The notes under the pieces are model-generated. The model searched no databases and was not told the DNA's origin. It was given only the letters and a program-made list of their open reading frames with translations. From Curvularia sp. ZM96 (Eukaryota; Ascomycota; Dothideomycetes; Pleosporales; Pleosporaceae), in the NCBI GenBank assembly GCA_022457065.1, contig JAJGBQ010000002.1, positions 4,774,001-4,838,000 of the forward strand: a stretch of 64,000 nucleotides of DNA, given 5' to 3'. Made by a program: the position numbers and the translations under genes. Every line of letters begins with the position of its first letter. The first letter of the stretch is position 1. Of the stretch, positions 10,101 to 18,008 are shown in pieces.

Positions 10101-11454
10101 GCGCGATATGCGCGAAGCGAGGGACGCTGCTCACGTCGAGATCCGCCGCACCCGCGTGCTCATGGAGGCCGACATCGACGCCGCCAACAACCAGGTCAAC
10201 ATTGTTCGCCACGAGCTTGAGAGCGAGATTAACCGTGTCCGTGCCGAGTTGGATCAGGTTCGCCTGGATGCCGACACTGCCAAGGAGAAGCATGAGCTTG
10301 ACCTCGAAGCAGCCTCTGACGCTAAGAAGCAAGCGGTTCAGCAAGCAATTGAGAACCAGAGACACTCTCTACAGGAGCAGCAGCGCGTATTCGAGCGTCA
10401 ACTTGAGCACGTTAAGCAGGAGCATGCTCGTGCTGTTGAATTCATCCGTGAAGACAAGGAGCGTGCTGAGGCCTTCCACAACGACAAGCTTGCTTTGGCG
10501 GACTCTAAGCTCGACCACTTCAAGGACAAGATCGCGCTGTTGGAGGAGAAGCTACAGGTCGCAAAGGAAGCCGCCAATGCTGCGGTTGCCGCTGCTTCCA
10601 AGTCACCAACTTCTACCACTTCCTTCGCTCTGAACAGCTCCGAGAAGATCTCGACTCAAGCACTCCGTGAGTCTATTGCTGTTCTACAGGAGCAATTGCA
10701 AGAGCGTGAGGGACGTATCGAGTCACTCGAGCAGCAGCTGGAAGCGGTGGACACTGAGACGCCAGCCAAGCTGAAGGAACGCGAGACTGAGATCAACTGG
10801 CTGCGTGAGTTGCTCGGTGTACGTGTGGACGACTTGAACGATCTCATCACTGCCTTGGCGCAGCCAACATTCGATCGCGAAACTGTCCGTGATGCCGCCA
10901 TTCGCATCCGCACCAACTTGCAGATGGAGCAGTCAGAGAAGGAGCGCCTCATATCTGGCGGACAACAATCCTTCCCGACGCTCAGTACGCTGTCCAACTT
11001 TGCATCGCCCAAAGCAGTTCAGCTTGCTGCTGCCATTGGTAATTGGCGCAAAGGCCGTGGAGAAGCTACATCCGCCCTTGCTGGAAAGCCATCAAACGCA
11101 TCTCGCAACCAGACACCATCCCGTCCCCAGTCTCACTCTGCGCAATCCTTCCTCTCTGGTCTCATGACGCCACCAACCTCCAACATGCGCCGCACGCCCG
11201 ATGCTCCATCCAGCTCTCAGCGCCCACAAGCCGAGCGTTCGAACTCTATCAGCTCACACGCCTCGACTGAGATTGGCTTCCCGGTCCTTGGAAAGCAGCC
11301 TCGCACACCACCTCTGATGAGGAAGCAGGCGTATGACCAGGACGCGGACCTTGAGCCATGGAGCGAGAGCGGCTTCTACGAAGATGAGAGTGCCATCGAA
11401 GATGGACAACTGACGCCTCTAGCGTTCAACTTTGGAAGGGATATACGGGAGTAA
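4135..11454 (+). CDS. Giant low-complexity and coiled-coil protein, 2439 aa
   Basis: One uninterrupted 7.3-kb exon; an in-frame TGA directly precedes the ATG. Residues 1-600 are Ser/Pro-rich and probably disordered. A Gln run lies near 634-654. Repeated FKPDAP[AV]F phrases lie near 921-968. Acidic and basic disordered sequence follows to about 1450. Residues 1460-1695 hold nine IRxIV-type helical units (separate entry). Residues about 1690-2240 are strongly heptad-patterned coiled coil rich in E, K, R, Q and L. A last block contains INWLRELLGVRVDDLNDLI, followed by a Ser/Pro-rich tail. Related fungal proteins are often labelled 'myosin class II heavy chain-like' because of the coiled coil, but there is no motor domain. 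A scaffold or tether at septa, cell ends or the spindle pole is possible but is inference. Confidence 0.88.
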   Translation: MQARRSNSPSLPPSSPPPAPQYLGEATSPSEEREVVSPTWTAPSPSRTLGHSSPELPLLPSFSVLGNQPRTPSTAARRERTDTSYYTASWGSPYRHPPPSFNLGRQVSTNLDSDDFDEEPSGLQFGLGHLLPSRLDLEADSPNRFNLEHLIPSLDRNVSPNRFTLEHLIRSRLPNLDFLSREERASGSTPRPSDPNPTSAEWVQRFLEQRWNRATNDWRSNDSDTEGSAEDQDVPLAAPPKRGHRDRNTNKTLNQQDFWRHFSKDQKEALGKMMASKYAEAEPAVPQRQTSGSGPPQTNGNSASSEKTPMPTPSKATKPTNETPTKSGNGDAAKLSSQESSTSRPNPQASSFLAPPSAAPAHPRMRKKVQVKGKNCIISIPRDIPRGKPGYPPKPMSDEAVNAKLRTLEQQGYDIRGFSTGGQDTHNRAIWPTEADMQAERVNSGSKYRVRVSKESEWKDYQNSLLEAKLAALGVSVGGEEDIALPLSRQTSSQQHPGTVFSPPLPTSSAGSIRMARPGSIASIGFPYGPSPGHMSRQSIASPAAFANPRTNMHMHRHSTFGSPANFAQHGYSPSGTWSPSGYFNAQDGRTASPALALSRPDLAELISPRSPFGMGQQLPITPTQRNDLQLHMQLQQQQLQAQLLQQQQQQQQQALGMRPASTLAEVPEDEDEEDEVPAMKHATQTQTEIAVPTPRGRGHRHNISENLEREAANEEYHLEQAIDKQFAEGGDFSTEPETNMPLKPAHVVAKPKWEDSRPILHQPQPHSRAHSLAQSQNPVSFSFPAQQTPASDSDGARTNLSENTNPSLEEGEARNATQDAVQHSKAPSQVSNSWKDNKFAFSNPAPATHSKHASRSSISKLNVEAKEFKFNPTASFSPGSFSSGFSFAPAVKPVTEQGAHQTNKSSIDGPSNFNVSAPTFKPDAPAFKPDAPAFMPNASTSSVMSGGFDFSSPPSFKPDAPVFSPGVSTFNIDKPIPAPTSFSSKIFGDVNISANDIIKPATRSKAVPIVRPDNTRQQTPKEQEDREDEAGRPIQAEGREKRVRRNRPDGDDVPKFALQPILPSQPLAEVKEPNAVVVDSEIAEKDFAQDKENRSPDGKQTKAKSKSPSPLPQQQDMRPFEPISPAPGSEEGAEDDTPHVSDIPTPTTEDPEPTTKKHGHKSSLSATAKPFEFKPQLHAGYDFGFHVTKPSQVEDPEKAQLSPPRVASRSPATTYRPSDDGSFKTAMESGRQTRYPESESVDFDNIGDATFNDIDAVMKHMDGEGSDFGVERDETSWDQSSPQRTPHVFERNDLQPNFKLRSDAPSPSPRRGFFPGRGVHIPGSATSVQDPFDSERAAIPYQSPVREVANVDDGHLSDWDDGLLSEDESKIQMRSGFFDKHVDELMGRLLQDRLSPLEQNLQGIQQALVTMSQRSRRGRRSMSTNERLDSDADDEDDEVGTEADYRNRSRGKDKKLEKIRSIVMDALEVHQSQITSLPVPVPVPEPIIPEKIRDIVTDVITQHQPPVQHVEPIPVDQIREIVQDAIASSKSVPEHTTESLKAEDVRSILADMLASHAQPVKTDDIRSIVMEAFETHAPQPLPAPVPEQIWPDDLKAIVAEAIASSHTPPPPAPTADPVQPDMIRSIVAEALASQKPMATLEAPVDIPQPSLDMSELYQIIGSLKASIAQTTSHHLQAEDVRELIDDAFKRQNMEVAKREESQAVQERDARIADLEAMLKEATLRFDTEAEARKALEAREVDSARLLKVTEEELTLLQQAARDDERKIHSLTEERDDLRHSLETLKSNEDVFRDRLSTLDTDNERLKLANIALESSEEDLKKKLDSVTAENEALTFTLEEHRLSANKWRGDLQQAHEEAEQLRKAIGESRFQAEEAARVRESMRAKFEQLQQDMVAASQQIAAERAQWQKKEEESATKYEVLSARIEAEGRTRERLERELERLETQEREGMKLRIHLEQTQKHNARLEETVQQLRKEAMEHQRNAERYERDMREARDAAHVEIRRTRVLMEADIDAANNQVNIVRHELESEINRVRAELDQVRLDADTAKEKHELDLEAASDAKKQAVQQAIENQRHSLQEQQRVFERQLEHVKQEHARAVEFIREDKERAEAFHNDKLALADSKLDHFKDKIALLEEKLQVAKEAANAAVAAASKSPTSTTSFALNSSEKISTQALRESIAVLQEQLQEREGRIESLEQQLEAVDTETPAKLKERETEINWLRELLGVRVDDLNDLITALAQPTFDRETVRDAAIRIRTNLQMEQSEKERLISGGQQSFPTLSTLSNFASPKAVQLAAAIGNWRKGRGEATSALAGKPSNASRNQTPSRPQSHSAQSFLSGLMTPPTSNMRRTPDAPSSSQRPQAERSNSISSHASTEIGFPVLGKQPRTPPLMRKQAYDQDADLEPWSESGFYEDESAIEDGQLTPLAFNFGRDIRE
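6034..6096 (+). repeat. CAG/CAA-rich tract (polyglutamine) in the giant coding sequence
   Basis: Codons from 6034 to 6096 are mostly CAA and CAG, ending in nine consecutive Gln codons (6070-6096). CAG and CAA are mixed, so this is a moderately pure microsatellite that could vary in length between strains without breaking the frame. Confidence 0.85.
8512..9219 (+). repeat. Nine degenerate IRxIV helical units in the giant protein
   Basis: Units start at codons 8512, 8611, 8689, 8770, 8830, 8917, 9004, 9103 and 9175 (residues 1460, 1493, 1519, 1546, 1566, 1595, 1624, 1657 and 1681). Each has a core like (D/E)xIRSIVxxALxxH/S, for example IRSIVMDALEVHQ, VRSILADMLASHA and LKAIVAEAIASSH. Spacing is 20-33 residues, with Pro/Val-rich linkers between. 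The eighth unit is weak (LYQIIGSLKASIAQ). The units are diverged at DNA level, so this is an old protein repeat and not a recent DNA duplication. The array ends directly at the coiled coil. Confidence 0.8.
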
Positions 11455-12257
11455 GCCCGTTTCTACCCCAGCTCAAACTGAATAACCCACTTTTCCTTTG
11501 TGAATTTCCTTATCTCTGCTCTTGCTTGTAAGAGCGTCCAATCCTTTGTCTTAACGTATACTGGTTTTCTTTTGGGAGTTTTCTACCCGTGTGCGTTTAG
11601 AGAGACAGAATGTCATCTCTCTCATGTACCTAATGCTTGCTTTCATGCGTTTTCTTCTATCTTTCCTATGAGCTTCGTTCTTTTTTTTTACTTTGTCGAA
11701 AGGTTGGATATTAGAGACATATGTATACCCCTCAAGACTGCCTCATTGGTTTCCATTCCATAACAGCAACAACATCAACACTTTCTCTGTAATATCAAAT
11801 TGTAACACACTATTCTTATAATTCTTTCCGTAGTTTCATATGTGTGCGTGTATGGATTCTGCCTTTAGTTTCTGGTAAATTTGCAGATGCTTCTGGATGA
11901 AGTTTGAAGTAGATTCAGACGGAGTAGGGATCAGAATTTGAACTTCTTAGCCTTATTATACCGCAGTGTTGTTGATGCCTGATCAAGTGTTGTGAAATAT
12001 CTAAATTCATGGAACCTGATTCCCTCGTCGCTCATAAGAAGGGAACTACAGTGACAAAAAAGTCTCGAAAGTCCAGAAAACTCTATGGAAACAAAATAAC
12101 ACATCTGAAAACAGCTGGCCGTCCAGCTGCGCCTATTTCATCCTACAAGCAAGCTCAGAAGCCAACCAAGCTATCCCACATCTCTCCCCCTCCTTTCCTC
12201 AAAAATGCCTACACCCCATGCGGTCCATACTCGACTCTCTCAACTCCAGCCACAATT
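11455..12257. other. Convergent intergenic region
   Basis: About 800 bp between the 3' end of the giant gene and the 3' end of the H3K9 methyltransferase gene. It is AT-rich with T-runs (11686-11693) as expected of two 3' UTRs. I see no gene; open frames at 11500-11763 and 12009-12332 have no recognisable content. Confidence 0.6.
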
Positions 12258-13963
12258 TCACGTCCACAACCACTTCCGACACTTTTCCGTGCCACAGAGA
12301 CACGGAATCGCATCCTCACCCGGCTCCTCTAAGTCCTCATCATCCTCGTCCTTGTCCAGATAATCAAACGTCAGCTCCTCCCCCTTTGGAATAAACCTTC
12401 TCGCGAAAAACGCAATATCGTAGACCCTCGGATCATGCTTGTTATAGCTAACCGTATACTGTCGGCAATTCGGCTCGCAAGAATGATTAATGAATTTCGT
12501 TGGGCCGCCCATGAACTCGCCGTCTACGACGTACAGGTCCTTTTCATCGAGGCCCTCGGATTCAGCGAACTTGTCGAGAGAGTACAGGTAGGAGGCTTTT
12601 GCTTTGGAGGAAGCGTTCTCGCGGCGCGTGGCTTCGGCATCGGTAATGACCTCACCACGGTACGTGTCGATGAACTGGCCTTTGTGCAGGTCCTCGCAGC
12701 AGCGCAGGCCCCAGCCGCGACCGTCGCTAGACCGGAAGATTTCGACTTCGACTTGGCGTCCAAACTGCACGTTTTTGTTGCGGCAGTGCGGGCCGCAGCG
12801 GCAATTGTTGTTGCATTCGTAGATGGGACGCCGTGAGTTGAGGTAAAAAGGGACGAGACAACCTTCTCGTTCGCGTTCCGTGCCGCTGGCGAAATAAGGG
12901 AATTTCTTAGGAAATCCCATGGTGGAGGCGCCCGTGGCGAGGGCAACCTCATACTCCGCCTGCTGCGAGTCGGACAGCCGTGATTCGTCGACTGCGGCGT
13001 ATTCCAGACAGTCGCATTTTTTTGTGTACTCGCAGCCGATGTCGCGGCCCATGTGCGGAGAACATTGCGTACAGCCTTGCTGCGTCTCTGGCGCGGCTCG
13101 ATAGACGCCGGCTTGTAAGACGTAGTCTGGAATGTAGCGGAATCGCAGTGATGGAGTTGATGAATCTACGAGATTGACCAGACGTATCGGTTTGGCATAG
13201 TCTCTCGACACTTTGGATAGTCGGCGGACGTATTCATTGCGGATGTAGGTGAGTGCCTTGCTAACGCTAGCCTCCTGTGCAACCTGTCTCATCTCTGGCG
13301 TCGGAACAGTACGGACATCAAGATGTTGTATGTCAGATCCAGTGGCTGGGCTACAGTAGAGGAAACCATGCTCGTCAACCTCCAAGACGCCATTGAAAAC
13401 CTCGGTGGGTAAAGGTGGCGGGGAAGAAGACACGGGAGATGACCGAGACGAAGGTGTCCGGCTTGGTTGACGAAGGTGAGAATCAAACGGTGAGAAACGG
13501 CGTTCGTGTTCACTGTCTGGTGATTTACGCTTCCTTGTTATAGTCTGTGCGTGGTCTTGTGTCCCGAGAGAGCTAGGTGAGGTCAGCGATATCCCGTGAT
13601 CTGTATTGAGGCGATTCGGTCTCGTACCTCGCTCTCAGTTCAAGGTAGTCTTGAACATGCTCGAGACATCGCAGCAGCTCTTTGATAGAATGCCAACTCA
13701 GCGGCGCTTGTGTTGATGCATCTTCGGTTGTCCAACGGACAAGATATTGTTCGTCCTAGATGCGACCGGTCAGCCACTCCCGCACAGACCACGTATGGTG
13801 AAGGCTCACTTACATCTCTGTGAACGCGATTTGAGACGATCGAGTGGACCTAAGGACGGTTAGTCTGTTGCTACGCGTGTAGGGTTGTTGTGCTTACGCG
13901 ATCAACACGAACGCGGTGCCAAGTGTGGTCGTTGGATGGTATTTTAACCATAACAGACGGCAT
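12258..13963 (-). CDS. KMT1: Histone H3K9 methyltransferase (chromodomain-SET, Clr4/DIM-5/SUV39 type)
   Basis: Four exons on the minus strand: 13898-13963, 13814-13849, 13628-13755 and 12258-13572 (introns 48, 58 and 55 nt); 514 residues. Residues about 20-75 form a chromodomain-like fold with YLVRW, assembled from three exons. A basic, Ser-rich linker follows. The Cys-rich pre-SET includes CTQC, CEYTKKCDC and CRCGPHC (about 244-341). The SET domain has RGWG (362-365), NHSC (439-442, cofactor and active site) and ELTFDY (476-481). The post-SET CLC..C (501, 503, 508) completes the zinc site needed by this class. The family trimethylates H3K9 to nucleate heterochromatin and, in fungi with DNA methylation, directs it. 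I place the start at the ATG at 13963, just after a two-codon uORF. A RIP-like repeat lies upstream. Confidence 0.93.
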
Positions 13964-13971
13964 CACAGCAT
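13961..13971 (-). promoter_or_regulatory. Two-codon uORF overlapping the methyltransferase start
   Basis: Reading the minus strand, ATGCTGTGATGCC places a Met-Leu-stop uORF (13971-13963) directly before the main start. The TGA and the main ATG share one A (TGATG). This geometry is known to allow termination-coupled reinitiation. Its use depends on the transcript starting upstream of 13971, which the sequence does not prove. Confidence 0.45.
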
Positions 13972-13989
13972 CAACCCTGCATCGCGTTA

Positions 13990-14870
13990 GCCTCTTCTAG
14001 ATGCGCAGGGTTATTCTCTATCTTTTATCTAGAAGGTCGGTATAAAGTTGTGCGATATACTAGAAGTCACGTGAAATATTAGACGTTAGATCGGGGTAGG
14101 CTTACAGGCTAAGAAGAGCTAGTTATTGCTCTTTTTTTCTAGACGGGAATTTACTTTAAAAAAAGTAATTAGAAAGTGTAGTAGACTTTAGGGGCGATGA
14201 GTGTTAGAGGTTGCTATCTTAGTAGAGGTAGGAGTGTCGCGGTGCCTAGCGCTTTGTCTAATAACTATAGTTAGCTATGTTTGTGTCGTCGACGCTTAGT
14301 AAGCTAAGACATCTAACTAAACGAGTAAATTACTTCTTTTTAACAAAGAACGTTATAAAATTAAGCATTACTATCTAGTAATCACTAGAAGAAATCTATA
14401 TATCTAAAATCTGTACCTTTCTCTTACGTAGGTTGAGTTTTGTCAGGCGCTGCTTTAATCTCTTAACTTCCTTACGGCATTTCCCTAAACTTTACACTAG
14501 CCCCGCTTGAGCCACATTTTAGCAAATGTAAGGCTGAATTTCGGCCTTATCCGCAGCGAATATGTAGCCAGTAGGACACCTATACGTTGTTAGCTGCAAA
14601 TCTAGGTAGACACGCGAACAAGATCATGGATCTTCCGCATATTCTGCTTAACCTTTCTCGGCTGATCTTCTTGACATAGTAGTTCTCGAAACCACAAACT
14701 TCTTCCTAATGAATCCTGTACGCTGATGCCTGAAACAACGACTCCCTATAGATCTATGTTGGAAGGTGTTAGTAACAGTAAAACTCTGTAAATTTATTTG
14801 CTTTTCATTGTCTTGTGGATCGCGCAGACATTAGATGAGTGACTACGTGAAGGAACGCTAATTTACAAGT
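13990..14870. mobile_element. AT-rich decayed repeat, probably a RIP-affected transposon remnant
   Basis: Base composition changes sharply: the stretch is rich in TA, TAG and CTA and poor in open frames. On the minus strand, about 14390-14579, one frame reads as protein (CPTGYIFAADKAEIQPYIC then a Lys/Arg/Leu-rich segment KCRKEVKRLKQRLTKLNLRK) broken by TAA and TAG only. TAA and TAG arise from CAA and CAG by C-to-T change, the usual result of repeat-induced point mutation. The Lys-rich segment resembles the C-terminal region of DDE (pogo/Fot1-like) transposases, but that family call is a guess. No terminal repeats could be delimited. Confidence 0.5.
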
Positions 14871-14973
14871 GGCGGGTCTTATCGATATCCTAGCTCCGCA
14901 AACCCCAAAAAAAGTTCCGCGCCCGTCTCGAACCTCACCTGCGCACATCAGCAATACCTTCATTCCAAACATC

Positions 14974-15856
14974 ATGGCTTCGGACGCGCAAAACAACCCG
15001 TTTATAAGAAACCTCGCCTCGAGCGGTATGGACACATGGTACATTGGGTCTCCAGAAACCAAGGATTGACGTTTGCGACAGACAAGAAAGTTCGCGACCA
15101 GGCGCTTGATTCCTTGAAAGCGTATCTCGGCGCACAGTCAGAGATCACAGAGCTGGATTTGCTGAAACTATGGAAAGGATTGTTTTACTGTAAGTATCGC
15201 ATTACAGCGCATCCCTATTACAGACCATTGGTCTCTTTGCGATCAGCCAGATGAAGCGACTAACAGCATTTGCAGGCCTGTGGATGCAAGACAAACCTGC
15301 CCTCCAGCAGCGCCTGTCCCGCGACTTGGCATCTCTCGTCTCTATCCTTCGCACACCCGTCGTTCTACCCTTTATCCGCGCCTTCTTCCTTACCATGTCT
15401 CGCGAGTGGAGTCACATTGAAGCGCTGAGACTCGACAAATATCTCTACTTAATCCGTCAATACGTCAACGCATCTTTTGCGTTTCTCAGCCAAAACAAAT
15501 GGAAGAAAGACTTGCTGGAACAATGGAATAGTATCATGGAAGAGACACCTCTAGAATGCCAGAACATGAGGATTCCGAATGGGCTCAGATACCACGTCAT
15601 GGATGTTTGGGTTGACGAGTTGGAGAAGGTTGAGGGCGAGGAATGGGAAAAGGATGAAAACAAAGAGACCTTGGAGACCTTGATGCAGCCAATCGAGAAG
15701 ATGGCAAAGGATGGAGTGTTAAAACCATTGAGAAATGCGGCAAAAGAGTGTCTCGCTGACGAAAGATTGAGGAAGTGGAGAGGGCAAGAAAGCGAGGCTG
15801 AGAGCGAACCCGAAGAGGATGATGAAGAGGTGGAGTGGGGAGGCTTCGCGGACTAA
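14974..15856 (+). CDS. RRP1: Ribosomal RNA processing protein 1 (RRP1/Nop52)
   Basis: Three exons, 14974-15025, 15082-15189 and 15276-15856 (introns 56 and 86 nt); 246 residues. The start MASDAQNNPFIRNLAS, then DKKVRDQALDSLKAYL and LLKLWKGLFYCLWMQDKP, match the conserved N-terminus of the Nop52 family. RLDKYLYLIRQYV and GLRYHVMDVWVDEL follow. The C-terminus is strongly acidic (SEAESEPEEDDEEVEWG). In yeast the protein is a nucleolar pre-60S factor needed for 27S to 25S/5.8S rRNA maturation. Both introns restore the conserved reading frame exactly (phase 1). The gene begins about 100 bp beyond the decayed repeat. Confidence 0.92.
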
Positions 15857-16639
15857 TAATGGTGCCACTTAGCCATCTCAACAGAGACATTGCATGTGAT
15901 TTCAGCGCGGCGTTTATGGGTATTCGACCTTGGCTAAGATAGCATGGAAAAGTACTAGATTCAGAAACTAGGAATGAGCACGTAAATTCTAACAAGAATT
16001 CATCATGTCCAGCTTCACAAGCTTGAAGTACCGATGGCTATCAGTGATATAATGGTTGGTTTAGACAGGCGGTGCAGAATAGTGTTTGTGATTAGTGAAG
16101 GGTTTGGTGCCGTTTGATTTGTTTGCCTCATCGATGGTAATGATAGTATGCTAATTGACGAGTCACTAAGTTTCCTCTGCTATGTAGCCTATCTCATCAC
16201 GCATAAATACGGTAATATTTCGTATCTCACCATCAAGCAATCGTCTCCTTCGCGGTCGGGTGGGCTCCTAGCAGGACATTGGGTGGGTACCTCACAACAT
16301 TGGACTGCTGATGAGGCCATAGGAATGAAAGTGCTACCGGCGAGAGCATTCAATAATATTAAGCTGCTAATAGTTATAGGAAACTAACCCACTCAGTGTC
16401 CACCAGGGTTGCTAAGCTAGGAGGGCGCCTCGTTCGAATCGAGGTGCTGGAGCAACATACGCGGAGCGCGATTGCTTGATTTTTTTTGGTCTTTTTTTTT
16501 GCATGTGAAAGTGAAGGTAATGGTGAATATGGTTGATAACAAAATGTTACCTGCTGTGCCACTACCATCAGATAATCCCGGGAAGCAACGAGCGGAGGCA
16601 CCATTGTACAGCAAAATTCCATATTACTAGTCATCTTTC
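15857..16639. other. Intergenic with a tRNA-like hairpin
   Basis: 780 bp between RRP1 and the minus-strand membrane-protein gene. Apart from the tRNA-like element at 16399-16452 and the T-runs after it, I see nothing defined. Short open frames here do not look coding. Confidence 0.5.
16399..16487 (+). ncRNA. tRNA-like hairpin with box B and pol III-type T-run (truncated tRNA or SINE head?)
   Basis: GTTCGAATC (16432-16440) is a perfect box B. It lies in a 5-bp stem with a 7-nt loop (CCTCG/CGAGG, 16428-16444). The next seven bases (16445-16451) can pair with 16399-16405 at six of seven positions, like an acceptor stem. TTGCTAAGCTAGG before it is a weak box A. The element is only 54 nt, too short for a full tRNA. 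Read the other way, the same hairpin is a Ser(CGA)-like anticodon arm with no T arm after it. T8 (16480-16487) and T9 follow. Most likely a degenerate tRNA. Confidence 0.25.
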
Positions 16640-17248
16640 TTAGTCCTCACGGGTATTGATAGAGCCATCTAGGTCTGATTAGCCTGTCCTCCTGATTTTA
16701 TGCAGAATATAATACTTACATCCATCTCTCCTACTTGCACCACGACCACCTGTCTCCTCTTCCACATACCTCCCCAGGAGGTCCGGTCTAACAAAAAGCA
16801 CATACATCCTCCACAACAGTGGTGGCACCAAAAACCCAATGCTCACGCCCGCAACCGTTCTACTTAGCGCCGCGCCTGGCGCTCCTTGTATCAACTCTAA
16901 CGCTAAGATAGGAATCAGGACTGCCTCTCCGAGACCCAACAATAAGTAAGTGGGTCTTCTGGACTCAATACCATTCCTGGTATTTGTCGCGCCGGCGAAC
17001 AGCGCCGATGTAAGACCACCGACTATCAAGCCACCGAACAGGCGCGCGAACAAGACTGAAGCAGGAGTGATGTCTCGCGATGGATTTTGGAGGAGGAGCG
17101 AGAGCGTGAAATGCGTGTTCGTTATCAGAGGTATAGTGAAGAGGTTTGCAACAGCTTCGAGGACAAAGGCTTTGCGGATCGTTGAACCGTCCTGGGCAGG
17201 ATCAGGTGTTATGCTAGGGTTTGCTGCTGGTGATTTTGTAGATGACAT
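16640..17248 (-). CDS. Small multi-pass membrane protein, unknown function
   Basis: Two exons on the minus strand, 16720-17248 and 16640-16668, joined across a 51-nt intron (GTAAGT, branch GCTAATC, ..TAG); 185 residues ending GYGSINTRED. Without splicing the frame runs on to a stop at 16679-16681; the spliced ending is preferred because donor, branch site and acceptor are all good. Four hydrophobic segments are visible (around AVANLFTIPLITNTHFTLSL, VLFARLFGGLIVGGLTSALF, YLLLGLGEAVLIPILALELI and VAGVSIGFLVPPLLWRMYVL). A Ser/Pro-rich N-terminus lies ahead. I do not recognise the family; it looks like a fungal integral membrane protein without catalytic motifs. Confidence 0.75.
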
Positions 17249-18008
17249 TTTCAGGTTATTCAGAAGTCCAGAGAGTGTGAACGAGATGAAGCGTATACAG
17301 GGAGGATCTGGAGAGAACTTTTGGATCTGAGAGACGAGAGTTACAATTTAGAGCTTGTATCGTTCCCTTATTTGGCAATGACGAGTGTGTTGGTGATGCC
17401 AGTCACGTTGACGTCATCACTTTCCGAGTTGCTTTTGGGTTTCACAGCAAGAAAACAGCAGCGTTATACTTCATTTTGAATACTTGTATGCTTTATCAAT
17501 TGAATCGAAGTTTCTGTTATGTCCCATGAGTGCACATCTGCACGGCTGACTAGAACTTTGGGACTCCAGAGTCAGGTCATTGAGTAAAATGGTCGCATAC
17601 CACAGCCTGCTAGTAATCTTAGTCACTTTTCTCCAGGTAAATAGATTGAAAATATTGCTGAAACATGGATAAATTGGCACAGAACGTCGCCATTAATTTG
17701 TCCCGGTGAGTGGGCTGTTGGTACCAATTTACGACCTGGCTCACCACCGCACGCTTACGCACCACAAAAGCAGGGGTGAGAGAAAAATTACGCATCTGAC
17801 CTTACAAAAAACACATGGCAACTCATTTCTAGCATTCTCCAGTGTAAATAGTACGAACCTGAACGTAGGTGTACTTGAGCGGTGGTCGGCCAATCAGATC
17901 CTCCGAACTTACACCGCCAAAGTTGCCCAGGTCCTCACCGCGCAATAAGTCCGGCAAAAACATTCACAACCCACTGCAGGGTCGAAAGGCTCAACCTTTG
18001 GGCTGATC
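17249..18008. other. Divergent intergenic region between membrane protein and Zn2Cys6 factor
   Basis: 760 bp shared upstream region. CCAATCA at 17890-17896 lies 119 bp before the transcription-factor ATG and matches the CCAAT box bound by the Hap complex. No gene is visible. Confidence 0.5.
17890..17896 (+). promoter_or_regulatory. CCAAT box
   Basis: CCAATCA lies 119 bp upstream of the Zn2Cys6 gene start and matches the fungal Hap-complex core site. Function is inferred from sequence and position only. Confidence 0.35.

Noticed and set aside
12435..12836. 133-codon plus-strand frame inside the methyltransferase gene
   Set aside because: Antisense to the SET domain exon, whose conserved motifs fix the coding strand.
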